Below, piece after piece: positions 18,374 through 27,779 of a stretch of 64,000 nt of DNA. The translations under genes and the position numbers were made by a program. The notes below the pieces were generated by a model. It had not been told where the DNA came from, did no database searches, and worked only from the letters and a program-made list of their open reading frames with translations. The stretch covers positions 1 to 64,000 of the forward strand of contig JBGZSM010000069.1 of NCBI GenBank assembly GCA_041853585.1, read 5' to 3'. The stretch is from JAUNKE01 sp041853585 (GTDB taxonomy: Bacteria > Bacillota > Clostridia > Peptostreptococcales > Filifactoraceae). Every line of letters begins with the position of its first letter. Positions within the stretch are counted from its first letter, which is position 1.

Positions 18374-19672
18374 CTACTCCTGAGTCTGAACCGGAACAAC
18401 GGCCTGCGCTTTTTTCATTGCTTTCAGTTCTTTTTTCAATTCGTAAATCGTTTTATACAGGCTGTCAATCTCACTTCTTGTCACGATTGGTGTATCCGAG
18501 AGATATCTTTCAACCAATTTTTGCATCTCGATTTTGTAATCCATCGCCGCAGAAGAAAGTTGACCCAACATCTTCGCATATTCCGGAGTGGCAAAGTAAG
18601 AATCGAAAACCCCTTCCAATTCATTGGACCAGTAAGTGTAGAACTCATTGAAAGTTTTTGGCTGTGTTCCCTGCTCCGCCATTTCAAGATACTTTTTAAT
18701 CATATCATCCAGATTCTCATTTTGCACCGCAAAAATTCTGGAAGTGAAATCCGTACTGAGCAATACCATATCCACATAGGTGTCAAAAGCCTTGCTCTGT
18801 TGCTCAATAAGCTCCTTGTTTATGCCCAGCGAAGGAGAAAGCAAAATCGCTCCGAAAGTTCTGTCAAACTGTGCTCGCCAAAGCTCAAAGAACTCGCCGA
18901 GTTTGGTTTTGTCCGTCAGCACACCTTCAACGAACAAATCACGAAGCTGTTTTGCATTGCTTGTCCACGGCTCAAAGAAATTGCCATTTGTTTTTGCATA
19001 CGCTTTGAACAGCTCAAACGGATCTTTAGCAAAAGATTGGAACTCCTGAGGAAGCATCGGCAATACCATATCTTTGAACATCACATCATATTTTTCAGCT
19101 AAAGTGGATGCATATTTTTTCACTTCATCGGAAATCGGTTTGATATGCGTATCTTCCAACTCTTTCCAGAACTTATATACATTCAGATAATATGTGTTCG
19201 CCTGCATCATTTTTTCCAGTAAATCTTTCGCCGCCGGGGTAAATGCCTTACCCATCTCCAGCGGATTGTAATATCCTCTCAGCTTGTCAAAATATTCGTG
19301 GATGCTCTCCTGAGACTCTGCCCATTTGCTCATATCTACAAATGGAAAAGCGCCGGACTTTCCGAAGTTGGAAAAATCGGCCATATATTTGGACATCTGC
19401 TCCATATAATTCTTTTGCATATCCACGAAAAACTCAAATGCTTTCGGGTCAAAAGCCGGATTCTTAAAGTAATCCGTAAAAATCTTGCTCAACTCCGCCG
19501 GATTGTTTGTCCCCATCGTTTCCATAAATTTCTTTTGCATTTCAAAAAAGTCGCTCATAGATTTTGTATAAGGATTCTCGGAAACATTGGACATCTTTTT
19601 ATACATATCCTGCCAAGATTCCATCATACTCTTTTGGCTATCCATCATCGTTTTGAAAAAATCATTGCTCAT
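18374..19672 (-). CDS. phaE: Class III polyhydroxyalkanoate synthase, PhaE subunit
   Basis: The 432-aa protein is rich in Met, Phe, Lys and Glu helices, with no catalytic motif, as expected for PhaE, the activating partner of class III PhaC. The C-terminus holds a predicted coiled coil (SLYKTIYELKKELKAMKKA), and the middle shows the PhaE-family pattern (YWSNELEGVFDSYFATPEY). It lies between phaJ and phaC. Alone it would be hard to name; adjacency to a class III PhaC makes the call firm. Confidence 0.9.
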   Translation of the reverse strand: MSNDFFKTMMDSQKSMMESWQDMYKKMSNVSENPYTKSMSDFFEMQKKFMETMGTNNPAELSKIFTDYFKNPAFDPKAFEFFVDMQKNYMEQMSKYMADFSNFGKSGAFPFVDMSKWAESQESIHEYFDKLRGYYNPLEMGKAFTPAAKDLLEKMMQANTYYLNVYKFWKELEDTHIKPISDEVKKYASTLAEKYDVMFKDMVLPMLPQEFQSFAKDPFELFKAYAKTNGNFFEPWTSNAKQLRDLFVEGVLTDKTKLGEFFELWRAQFDRTFGAILLSPSLGINKELIEQQSKAFDTYVDMVLLSTDFTSRIFAVQNENLDDMIKKYLEMAEQGTQPKTFNEFYTYWSNELEGVFDSYFATPEYAKMLGQLSSAAMDYKIEMQKLVERYLSDTPIVTRSEIDSLYKTIYELKKELKAMKKAQAVVPVQTQE

Positions 19673-19684
19673 AGCTACCTCCCA

Positions 19685-20092
19685 TTAAAGTTTCTTCATT
19701 ACAGCTTGTCCCGAGATGACCTCCGTCTGTCCATTATTAGTCGTTACTGTCGTCTTCATTACGACAATCTGTTTGTCATCCCTTTTCGATAACACCTCTA
19801 CCTCAGCCGTACATTCTTCACCGATATAAACCGGCTTCAGAAATTTCAGCTCTTGGCTCATATAAATTGAGCCCTCTCCCGGAAGCTGCGTTCCAAGTGC
19901 GGAAGAAATCAGCGATGATACCAAAATACCATGCACGATATTCTTCTTGAAAAATGTTTTTTCGGCATATTCTTTATCCAAGTGAATTGGATTTTTGTCC
20001 GTCGAAAGCTCCGCAAAATTTGCTACATCCTCTGCCGAAAAAGCTTTCGTAACCTGCGCCCTGTCACCAACTTTAATGTCTACATAATTCAT
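19685..20092 (-). CDS. phaJ: (R)-specific enoyl-CoA hydratase, MaoC-like
   Basis: Hydrates trans-2-enoyl-CoA to (R)-3-hydroxyacyl-CoA, feeding beta-oxidation or butyrate-pathway intermediates into PhaC. ATG 20092 follows AAGGGGGTAATCTA. The 135-aa hotdog domain has the hydratase motif with catalytic Asp and His (STDKNPIHLD, residues 34-43) and GILVSSLISSALG. It is the first gene of phaJ-phaE-phaC. No phaA or phaB is present here, so monomer supply probably comes through this enzyme from crotonyl-CoA. Confidence 0.9.
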   Translation of the reverse strand: MNYVDIKVGDRAQVTKAFSAEDVANFAELSTDKNPIHLDKEYAEKTFFKKNIVHGILVSSLISSALGTQLPGEGSIYMSQELKFLKPVYIGEECTAEVEVLSKRDDKQIVVMKTTVTTNNGQTEVISGQAVMKKL

Positions 20093-20122
20093 TAGATTAC
20101 CCCCTTCCGTTTTTATTTTCAA

Positions 20123-20793
20123 TTCATCTATTTTTTCAAAATGCTACCTACCTGCGTCTTGAATTGAAATCCCGATAAAAAATTCTATGATATATTTAAA
20201 AATATAGCTTGTTCTTGATTTATGTCATCAGCACTTAACGAGTTTATATAAATTTATTATACCCATTCCAGCACAATTTTCAAACTAATTCGAAGAAACA
20301 ATTTTGTTTTTATTCTTCATCAATCAAGTTTTTTAAAGTGATTTTTCATATATGGTTGAAGTATAGACCTTATTTTTAAAAAAATCATATACTATGTTTG
20401 GTAAAATTGTAGATTTTACATAGATTTTTAATGTTCAATAAAATATTTCGACCGAATCTTATTAAAGTTTATCTCTTATAGACAAAAAGAGCCCCATCGC
20501 TCAGATAGGCTCTCCATTTTCGCTAAGGCGAATAAAAAATGAATTTTTACTCAGATAGAATTTTAAGTTTCAAACTCTCAGCGCAAACAAAACTCATCCT
20601 CAAGGATTTTTTGATTGTTTCTTGAAAGAGTTTCTTCCTATTATATAGGCGGCTGAGAATCAAATCTCCATCTGAAATTTTTTCAAGCATTCTTTGGATT
20701 TTATAAATCGAAACATCAACCGCTCAATTTTAAAAGTTTTTCGCAGATGGCGAAACGCTTCTTGAAATAAAATTCAAAATCAGCCTCAACCAT
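20123..20793 (-). other. Long intergenic region with a small relic reading frame
   Basis: No full gene is seen in 670 bp. A minus-strand frame is open from 20723 to a TAA at 20549-20547 (47 aa from ATG 20690, no ribosome site). It reads LYNRKKLFQE and contains one copy of the dispersed repeat (20627-20649). A minus-strand terminator follows at 20484-20513. It could be a decayed gene end, a small RNA or a long 3' UTR of the TraX gene. Confidence 0.4.
20484..20513 (-). terminator. Intrinsic terminator, minus strand
   Basis: AGAGCC and GGCTCT arms around an 14-nt loop, then TTTTTG. It lies about 280 nt after the TraX-like gene stop, so a transcript crosses the relic frame. Confidence 0.65.
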
Positions 20794-21582
20794 CTAAAGT
20801 AAAAAACGATAGACAAGTCCGATCAACAACAGATGCGCCGGATAGAAAATATAGAATATCCATTTGGAAAATGCGCTGTCGCTTCCTCGCTCCCCGTTGT
20901 AAAAAGAGAGCAGGATGATCGGCAATATCATCCCGAATTGCACAAAATGATATTCAAAAAAACTTTCCCAAGTGATTGCACCCTCAAACCCGAAATACCA
21001 TGACTCAATCGGGTCCACAAGCGCATCCCAAAGTCCCTGACCGAAAAACAGCAGCAACAGATAGGCAAAAGCCTGCTTCTTAAAATCGCCGTAGTAATAA
21101 TCAAACAACATAATCATCACAAAGCCGACGATTCCCCAGTCCGCCGTGAATGTCAAAAAACACATCAGCGCAATAATCATCCATTTGAGAATCGGATGCT
21201 GCATCTCACGCCGAATATGAATTGCCAACACCCCCATGAAAATCGTGTAGATTACATTCAGGTGCAGATAATCTCGATAATCGGAGCTTGGAATTTGCTC
21301 AAAGCAAAAAATAAACGGAAAGTAGCTGATGAGTGTAAAAATACCCAGCCGCATCAAATATTTTCGGATATCCCTCGTATGATGATAACCCTCGACCGCC
21401 GCGTAAAACATGACCGGCCCGGTGATGCGTCCGATAAAACGCATAACGATATAAAGCATCGTGCCATAAGGCAAAAACACATGGGCGATATGGTCCAAAA
21501 GCATGGCAAAGATTGCAATATACTTCAGCGTATTCATCGACACCCCTGAATTTTGCGTTTTCAAAACTGCATTTTCGCTCAT
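20794..21582 (-). CDS. TraX family membrane protein
   Basis: ATG 21582 follows TGGAGGATTT. The 262-aa protein has about eight hydrophobic segments and the TraX signature near the start (LKYIAIFAMLLDHIAHVFLPYG region) plus a later PFIFCFEQIPSSDYRDYLH segment. In F plasmids TraX acetylates pilin; the many chromosomal Firmicute homologues are uncharacterised membrane acyltransferase-like proteins. It is a single gene here, with no conjugation genes nearby. Confidence 0.8.
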   Translation of the reverse strand: MSENAVLKTQNSGVSMNTLKYIAIFAMLLDHIAHVFLPYGTMLYIVMRFIGRITGPVMFYAAVEGYHHTRDIRKYLMRLGIFTLISYFPFIFCFEQIPSSDYRDYLHLNVIYTIFMGVLAIHIRREMQHPILKWMIIALMCFLTFTADWGIVGFVMIMLFDYYYGDFKKQAFAYLLLLFFGQGLWDALVDPIESWYFGFEGAITWESFFEYHFVQFGMILPIILLSFYNGERGSDSAFSKWIFYIFYPAHLLLIGLVYRFLL

Positions 21583-21710
21583 AAATCCTCCAAATGTTGT
21601 GCCCAATGTCCGCATCTGAAACGATGCCTACTTAGGAAAAAATCATCCCGAAAATTTTTCTAAATCTCTGTAACGACATCATAATCCATCGACCTCGACA
21701 AATCCAAGCT

Positions 21711-22223
21711 CTATTTCGGCTCCGGTCGCGGAATCGGGGTCGGCAATTTGTAAATCGGGTCGCCCGGAGGCGTCACATCTTTGTTCGGAACGGTAACATA
21801 GTACGCGTTATCTTTCAAATCAATGCTATATCCCATACTCTCTGCCAAAAATCGTACCGGCACATAGGTTCTTCCGTCAATCACAGTCGTATTGTAATTG
21901 GATGTAAGTTGTAAACTCATACCGTTGTGGTGTAAAATGACGGATTGGCTTTTGACATAAAACTCCAAAACACGCTGTGAAAACTTGTCTCGAAGATGAA
22001 CAACTTTAGCTTGTCCTTCCGTCGAGAATCCCAATTCAAAACCGAGCGCTTCCGCAAAAGTTCTCACTTCCATAAGCGATACGCCGTCATAGATGACGGT
22101 ATTCACTTTGTTTGCTTTATTCTCATAATACAATACTTTTTCAACAGGCTTTTGCTTTGGTGCAGCCAAAGAAAGCGTTGGCAATAAAGTAACTAAAAGC
22201 ATCGTCTTCAATATCTTTTTCAT
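21711..22223 (-). CDS. Secreted stalk-domain protein (copper amine oxidase N-domain-like)
   Basis: ATG 22223 follows AGAGGGAGG. The 170-aa protein has a signal peptide (KKILKTMLLVTLLPTLSLAAP) and a stalk-domain pair: VSLMEVRTFAEALGFELGF and GRTYVPVRFLAESMGYSID. This domain is a wall-associated scaffold found in many Clostridia, not an enzyme. The C-terminus is proline-rich (PIYKLPTPIPRPEPK). Monocistronic. Confidence 0.75.
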   Translation of the reverse strand: MKKILKTMLLVTLLPTLSLAAPKQKPVEKVLYYENKANKVNTVIYDGVSLMEVRTFAEALGFELGFSTEGQAKVVHLRDKFSQRVLEFYVKSQSVILHHNGMSLQLTSNYNTTVIDGRTYVPVRFLAESMGYSIDLKDNAYYVTVPNKDVTPPGDPIYKLPTPIPRPEPK

Positions 22224-22411
22224 ATAAACCTCCCTCTTTGTCTCTATCATACCATTCTTTAGATGATTTCTCAATCCGCTTTTAAGTTCAGCACCTTGAG
22301 AAGCTTTCTAAAAATCAGTAAAACCAGTCTTTCGGTTTGATTTAAAATATAAAATTAAATTTTAATGACAAGTTTTTGAAAAAGAAGCTTTCACGCAAAA
22401 ATTTTTCTAAA

Positions 22412-22465
22412 AGAAAAACCGACCGCCACTCGCTAGAATTCGTCCAACGGTTGGGGTCGGTATAT
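22412..22465 (-). terminator. Terminator of the LCP gene
   Basis: ACCGACC (22461-22455) pairs with GGTCGGT (22424-22418), followed by TTTTTC on the minus strand. Confidence 0.8.
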
Positions 22466-22507
22466 CTTTATAATCTCAAGCGATGCCGTCGTTCGCTTAA
22501 ATTTTAT

Positions 22508-23497
22508 TTATGATTGTGTGCCGGATTTTACTTGCGTTCCTTCCGTTGTCTCCGTCTCTTCTTCCGGAAGCTCCACGATGCCTGACATCAGGCGGTCAAT
22601 CAATTCGTATTTTGCCGAATCATCAACTAAGAAATAAGAAACATTCCCGATATATTCCGGCACGCCCGGCAGCATCACCCGCTCCATTTTGCTCGGGTCA
22701 AACTTGCCAAGCATCGCCGATGAAAGCTCCAGCATCTGCTTTTTGCTCATATTGGTTTCAACATTTTCTTCCAAAATATTGATATAGGTCGGAACATTGC
22801 TCACCATCGAAGGCGAAAGCACTTTTTCCATCAACAATTTTACAAAGCCCTGCTGAACATCGATTCGGCCGAGGTCACCGGTTTTATAACTTCGATATCG
22901 AAGATACTTGACTGCCTGCTCGCCATTCAAAGTCTGCACGCCACTTTTGAAATTGATTTGCAAGGCGCCATAATACATATTTTGCGGAATATCCACTTCA
23001 ACCCCGCCCACAGCGTCCACAAGCTGAGTGACCGCATTGTAATCCACTTTTACATAATGATGAATCGGAATGTCCAGCAAGTCTGAAATCGTCTGAATCG
23101 CTAAATCCGTTCCACCGTAAGAATGTGCATGATTGATTTTGTCCAAGCCGTGCCCCGGAACATTCACACGCGAATCGCGCGGGATGGAAAGCAAAAACGA
23201 AGTCTCCGTCTTAGGGTCAAAGCTGAACAACATAATCGTATCCGTTCTCGTTCCGCGCTGACCTTCCGTTTCACTCAGATGAAGAAAATCCACCCCCATG
23301 ACCAAGATATTGACGCGCTCCTGCAACTGCGGCTCCGGAGCATTCTCCAAACTCTGAATATTATTATCCATATTCTCCTGCATCTTCGCCTGGTGGTCAC
23401 GCTCCAAATAGTAGCTGATGCCCGCGCCGAACATTACGGAAAAACCAAAAAACAAACCTAAAAATAAAATAATTCCTTTTCTAAAACTCTTTCTCAT
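22508..23497 (-). CDS. LytR-CpsA-Psr (LCP) family protein
   Basis: Attaches anionic polymers to peptidoglycan from lipid-linked precursors, outside the membrane. ATG 23497 follows AAGAGG. The 329-aa protein has one N-terminal transmembrane helix (residues 7-26) and the LCP domain: RTDTIMLFSFDP, SIPRDSRV, DKINHAHSYGG, VDYNAVTQLVDAVGGVEVD, and LRYRSYKTGDLGRIDVQQ. The conserved Arg and Asp residues of the active pocket are present. The C-terminus is Glu/Thr-rich. Confidence 0.9.
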   Translation of the reverse strand: MRKSFRKGIILFLGLFFGFSVMFGAGISYYLERDHQAKMQENMDNNIQSLENAPEPQLQERVNILVMGVDFLHLSETEGQRGTRTDTIMLFSFDPKTETSFLLSIPRDSRVNVPGHGLDKINHAHSYGGTDLAIQTISDLLDIPIHHYVKVDYNAVTQLVDAVGGVEVDIPQNMYYGALQINFKSGVQTLNGEQAVKYLRYRSYKTGDLGRIDVQQGFVKLLMEKVLSPSMVSNVPTYINILEENVETNMSKKQMLELSSAMLGKFDPSKMERVMLPGVPEYIGNVSYFLVDDSAKYELIDRLMSGIVELPEEETETTEGTQVKSGTQS

Positions 23498-23627
23498 AAA
23501 TGCCTCTTTCAATTAGGATTTGTACCCGTCCATTTTATCATAATATCGACCGTTCATACAATAAAACTAAAGCGTTTTTCTTTTTGTCATTGAAATTTAA
23601 CATTTTACAGTTGTCGAAGGATACAAG

Positions 23628-25319
23628 CTAATCAAAAAAACCGGAACGATCCTCACTGATGGTTTTTGCGACGCTTCGTCCTGCGCTGTCCAAACGAATA
23701 AGACCCTTGCTGATGGATGCGCTCAATCTTTCCGAAAAATGCAGCGAGGCGATAATGTCAAATCCCTTCGAGTTGATGGCGGAATTGGAAACGAAGGAAG
23801 GATAGAGCCTTCCCATCTCGGCGCTCACCTCGTCGGCAATCCCGAACAAGCCGGCAAATACCAAATATTCATCCCACAATTCCACTTCTCTTGTCTCGCG
23901 CTCTGCCAATAAAGTGAAGTCTTCCAAATATTTTTTGAAACCGAGCGCTTGGATAATCAGCTGCCTTCCGGTATCCGTCATTCGATATCCTCTCGTGCGC
24001 CCGTAGGTCGTATCCTCCCGTTGCACATAATATCCGTTTCGTTTACGAAATCCCAGTTCGCCACGCGCATCAACCGTTCGATACCAGTATTCCAATTTGT
24101 TGGTATTACGAGATGACCAGGCATCCATCTCCTTCGCCACCAAAACATTATCCACGCCCGATGCGCTCACGATTAAATCGAAAAGCTCCTTGGTCGATTG
24201 GTCATGAATCGGTGTATTGCGATTGATGACGAGCGAAATTTTTTCATTGGTTTCCCCTAATGCGCCGACCTTGATTTCTTTTTTTATTTCAATCGCATTG
24301 GCAAGCATCATTCGCAAAATATATGCATTGAGCACATTCTGCGGTGAAATGTATTCTCCGCCATTGGTCAGCGCAAACAGATTCTGCTCAATCGAGTGGT
24401 CCATCGGCACTCGGCGGTTGTAGTTGATATCCTTGTAATCAACTCCCCGATGGCGAAACTGATTCGCGAGCGGAATGCTCCAGCGACTCGCTGTTTTTTT
24501 GAGCAACAAGATGACAACGCAGACGACAATGACCTTGAGAAAAAATTTCACTGCCGGATGTAAACCGCTCTCTTCTTCCTCATAAATTTCCTCCGACATA
24601 AATTCGGAATACAAGGTGGAAAAACTTTTGTCCTCTATATACGACGGGTTGAGCCATCCTTTTTTGAAGCGGGCTAAAATTTTCATCGAATTCTCTACCG
24701 TCATCGGCTTTTCGGTGCTCGCTACAATCAAGCCGTTCTTCAGGCCGATATTTCCTTCAAAGCCATCTTTCCACAGAATCGTGTTGGTGTCGAAGAAGCT
24801 TTTACCCTCCGCCGCTTTGTCACGAGAAATACTAATCGACGCCTGCTTCACATTGATTTTTTTGCCGAAGACATCCATCATAAATGCATCGCCATCCTTG
24901 TAAGCGCGTACGAAGTTGGTCAATGTATATTTGATTGTATATTGATGTCCCCCATAATTGTCCCTGCCCCAACGCAGCTTCCAATAATCATCGTCCGAAT
25001 AAATACCGTTCCTCATCAACTTACTTTCAGCCGATCCATGGTGATCCCAATTTTTCTGAAATGAATAGAGCTTTCCTCTTTCATTCTCCACGGTGAAATT
25101 TTGAATCTCCATCCCGGGCATTTTTTTAATCGGAATACTATATTCTCCGAATTCCTCAACGCCCATTTTCCAAATCTGCGTAACCTCCACCGTTCCGTTA
25201 TTATGTATCTTCATAAACACTTTGATATTGTCGATGGTTTCAGCGCCAAAAACATTCGTCGTCATCAGCATCAAAAACAAAAAAATAAAAACCCGAATCA
25301 ATTTCGTCCATCTTCTCAT
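23628..25319 (-). CDS. DUF2207 domain membrane protein
   Basis: The 563-aa protein has a signal peptide (LIRVFIFLFLMLMTTNVFGAE) and an extracytoplasmic DUF2207 domain (VFMKIHNNGTVEVTQIW...). One strong membrane helix follows near residues 259-273 (FLKVIVVCVVILLL). A large C-terminal cytoplasmic region contains winged-helix-like segments (YRMTDTGRQLIIQALGFKKYLEDF). Most DUF2207 proteins end in a glycine/serine-rich tail; this one does not. Function unknown; envelope-associated. A TATAAT-like box lies in the 50 bp upstream. Confidence 0.75.
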   Translation of the reverse strand: MRRWTKLIRVFIFLFLMLMTTNVFGAETIDNIKVFMKIHNNGTVEVTQIWKMGVEEFGEYSIPIKKMPGMEIQNFTVENERGKLYSFQKNWDHHGSAESKLMRNGIYSDDDYWKLRWGRDNYGGHQYTIKYTLTNFVRAYKDGDAFMMDVFGKKINVKQASISISRDKAAEGKSFFDTNTILWKDGFEGNIGLKNGLIVASTEKPMTVENSMKILARFKKGWLNPSYIEDKSFSTLYSEFMSEEIYEEEESGLHPAVKFFLKVIVVCVVILLLKKTASRWSIPLANQFRHRGVDYKDINYNRRVPMDHSIEQNLFALTNGGEYISPQNVLNAYILRMMLANAIEIKKEIKVGALGETNEKISLVINRNTPIHDQSTKELFDLIVSASGVDNVLVAKEMDAWSSRNTNKLEYWYRTVDARGELGFRKRNGYYVQREDTTYGRTRGYRMTDTGRQLIIQALGFKKYLEDFTLLAERETREVELWDEYLVFAGLFGIADEVSAEMGRLYPSFVSNSAINSKGFDIIASLHFSERLSASISKGLIRLDSAGRSVAKTISEDRSGFFD

Positions 25320-25415
25320 TGTTTTCTCCTTGCTCCCTTTTTAAGAATTCCTTCTAATTATACCAAATCTCGTATCAAAAATAACATTCTTTTGACAAAA
25401 TCTCATTTATTTGCA

Positions 25416-25452
25416 CATAAAAAGAGTAAAAAGCGCTGCTTTTTACTCTTTG
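25416..25452. terminator. Bidirectional-looking terminator of the DUF1292 gene
   Basis: AAAGAGTAAAAAGC and GCTTTTTACTCTTT form a long near-perfect stem just after the stop of the minus-strand DUF1292 gene, with T-rich flank. Confidence 0.8.
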
Positions 25453-25460
25453 TTCGCAAT

Positions 25461-25763
25461 TTAAGCTTCGTCGTCCGGCATAAAATCTTCATCTCCGAAG
25501 ATATCCCAAAACGCCTCCGTCACTTTGTCAAATTCCACATCGTCTTCAATGTTTTGAAGGTCGATTTCGTCATTCTCCAACTCCTGATATTTGTAAATCA
25601 ATACTCTATCGTCATTTTCAGGAAGAAGCGCGATATACTCATTTCCTTCCACTTCAAAAATTCCAATCACTTCACTTGGAAGCTCTTCTCCATTTTCCAG
25701 CGTGAGATTAAGCACAACCGGCTCATCATCCTCAAAATCTTTTTTAAAATCCTGATCGCTCAT
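25461..25763 (-). CDS. DUF1292 acidic protein
   Basis: A 100-aa, very acidic protein with the DUF1292 core (VLNLTLENGEELPSEVIGIF, then EYIALLPENDDRVLIYKY). This small beta domain is common in Firmicutes, often near yrzL/ruvX-type genes, and has no assigned role. It has a GGAGGG ribosome site and its own terminator. Confidence 0.85.
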   Translation of the reverse strand: MSDQDFKKDFEDDEPVVLNLTLENGEELPSEVIGIFEVEGNEYIALLPENDDRVLIYKYQELENDEIDLQNIEDDVEFDKVTEAFWDIFGDEDFMPDDEA

Positions 25764-25932
25764 AAACCCTCCTTATTCTTTTGGTTTTAACTTATTATAT
25801 CATTACCGAACAATTTATTCAACAATCAGCACTTGGAAAAATCTGTAAATCAATCTATGGCGAATATGGCGGATACCATAACGGCGGCTCGATTTCCTCA
25901 AGCTCAATTGGCGAAAACCATGCTCCGAGCTT

Positions 25933-26265
25933 TTAGAACGATTGTTTTTTTGTGAATTTTATTACCGCATACGAAAAAGCCGGATAAATGATTGCCATCA
26001 TAGCTGCTGCCAAAATCATATATGACTCAGGACTGAAAATATATTTCAGTAATCCGGACCATCCGATTGCAAAAGCTGCCGCCTTGGTAATCATATCGTC
26101 GTCCTCATAATCAAAATATGAAATAATCAATTTCCCCGCAAAATATCCTGCAGCTGCCATCCCTCCCCAATTTGCTAAAAGTCCGCTTCTCGTTGCAAGA
26201 AAGATGATTTGTCCCAGAATAGTCCTCCCAAAATAACAACCGATAATAAATAATGCCTTTTTCAT
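25933..26265 (-). CDS. Small membrane protein, unknown
   Basis: The 110-aa protein has about three to four hydrophobic segments (FIIGCYFGRTILGQIIF; MAAAGYFAGKLIISYF; YMILAAAMMAIIYPAFSYA) and a basic C-terminus. An AGGAGAAG ribosome site precedes ATG 26265. It is 53 nt upstream, in transcription terms downstream, of the ligase gene end. No family recognised. Confidence 0.55.
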   Translation of the reverse strand: MKKALFIIGCYFGRTILGQIIFLATRSGLLANWGGMAAAGYFAGKLIISYFDYEDDDMITKAAAFAIGWSGLLKYIFSPESYMILAAAMMAIIYPAFSYAVIKFTKKQSF

Positions 26266-26318
26266 TTTCTTCTCCTTCTTTAAAAGTTACATTTTCTAAA
26301 ATTTGACCCTAATGGCTA

Positions 26319-27779
26319 CTATTGTTTCAATCTGTTATCCACCGAATCGACAAAGACTTCAAATTTTACAATTCGCTCCCGTTTCGGTGAATTGAGATTG
26401 TATTCCTCGATGATTTTTTTATAATCCGTCGGAGTTTCTTCCTTTATATATAGATGCGCACACAAATCCTCTTTTTCCAAAAACACTTTCACCTTGTTGA
26501 TGTTTGCACTTTTGGCTTGAATTCGATTTTCGACATCGTCGGGATAGATATTTTCCCCCTTACTCGTCAGCAAAGTGTTCTTTATTCTGCCCGTCAGATA
26601 CAGATTGTTCTGTGCATCGATATAGCCGATGTCGCCGGTTTTGAAAAATCCGTCGACAAATGCTTGTCGGGTCGCCTCCGGATTGTTCATATATCCCAAA
26701 AATACATTGTCTCCTTTTACCAACAATTCGCCCTCTCCATTTTCATTCGGATTATCAATTTTGACGATGATATCTTCAAAAATTGTGCCCACGCTCGATG
26801 GATCTCGACTGCCCGAGTATTCGATAGAAAAAGAAGATGCCGTTTCGGAAAGCGCGTAGGCGACCAACAGATTAAGACCCGATTCTCGATAAGCCAGCCG
26901 AATCTTTTCGTCCAAATAAGCTCCCCCGGTGAACAAATATTTTGCTCTCTTGCCGAAAGCATTTGCCAGCTTGTTCAAATCGCCGGCACAAAAATCATAA
27001 ATCGTTTTAAAAATCAGCGGCACCGCACAAAAAACTGTCGGCTCGACCTCAAGCAGCTCGGCGGCGATATTTTCCGTCGCAGAGCTCAAATAAATCTGCA
27101 TCCCGGAAATCAGCGAATAAATGAAATTATAGATGCCGCCATAGGTATGATGGAGCGGCAGGAACAGATAGCATACATCGCTCGTATCCATCGGCGCCCG
27201 CTTTTTCAAACTCTCCCATCCCGCAAAAATATTCCTCTGCGAAAGCATCACCGCCTTCGGAAAAGAAGTCGTTCCCGATGTCATCACGACCTTGACACAT
27301 TCATCCATGCTCTTTTTCGCAAAATCAAAAATCGAATTTTTTCGTTGAGCGAGCTCTTTACCGATGCCTATCAGATTTTCCCAATCGTCCGTCGAATAAT
27401 ATTTTAAATCGGGAAATCTCTCTCGAATCGGTTCAATCACTTTCTTTTTTCGTGATGAAAAAATAATTGCATCCGCTTCGAGTTTTTCAACAATATTTTC
27501 AATATCCTCGCACCGATACTCCTTGCTCAGCCCGATGCTGATGCCGACATAGCTCATAATTGCAATATCCGCAATCATCCACTCGATTGAATTTTCCCCA
27601 TAGACGATGATTTTTTTACCGAGCAATCCATCTTTTATCAGCGTCTCCGCCAAATAAACCGCCTGCTCGATAAAATCCCCGAAAGTTATCGGGTAATAGA
27701 TACCTTCTCTCTTTTGAAAAACAAATTCTCGTTCTCTCCACTTTTGATAATCTTCTGCAAGCAACTGCTCAAATCGCAT
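26319..27779 (-). CDS. AMP-dependent acyl/aryl synthetase
   Basis: Activates a carboxylic acid as an acyl-adenylate, probably to CoA or a carrier. The 486-aa protein has the adenylation motifs: P-loop VVMTSGTTSFPKAVM, YALSETASSFS, the ATP-binding Asp in FFKTGDIGYID, and the hinge LTGRIKNTLLTSKGENIYP. The final lysine motif appears as VDNRLKQ. Start ATG 27779 overlaps the TGA of the upstream GNAT-like gene (TGATG) behind GGGGG. The pair looks like a two-gene module that activates an acid and transfers it to an amine or alcohol. Substrate unknown; length is slightly short for fatty-acyl-CoA ligases. Confidence 0.8.
   Translation of the reverse strand: MRFEQLLAEDYQKWREREFVFQKREGIYYPITFGDFIEQAVYLAETLIKDGLLGKKIIVYGENSIEWMIADIAIMSYVGISIGLSKEYRCEDIENIVEKLEADAIIFSSRKKKVIEPIRERFPDLKYYSTDDWENLIGIGKELAQRKNSIFDFAKKSMDECVKVVMTSGTTSFPKAVMLSQRNIFAGWESLKKRAPMDTSDVCYLFLPLHHTYGGIYNFIYSLISGMQIYLSSATENIAAELLEVEPTVFCAVPLIFKTIYDFCAGDLNKLANAFGKRAKYLFTGGAYLDEKIRLAYRESGLNLLVAYALSETASSFSIEYSGSRDPSSVGTIFEDIIVKIDNPNENGEGELLVKGDNVFLGYMNNPEATRQAFVDGFFKTGDIGYIDAQNNLYLTGRIKNTLLTSKGENIYPDDVENRIQAKSANINKVKVFLEKEDLCAHLYIKEETPTDYKKIIEEYNLNSPKRERIVKFEVFVDSVDNRLKQ

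Noticed and set aside
20794..21582. TraX as evidence of a conjugative element
   Set aside because: TraX homologues are common single chromosomal genes in Firmicutes and no transfer genes are nearby.
26454..27407. 317-aa plus-strand frame opposite the AMP ligase
   Set aside because: Antisense shadow of a protein with all adenylation motifs.
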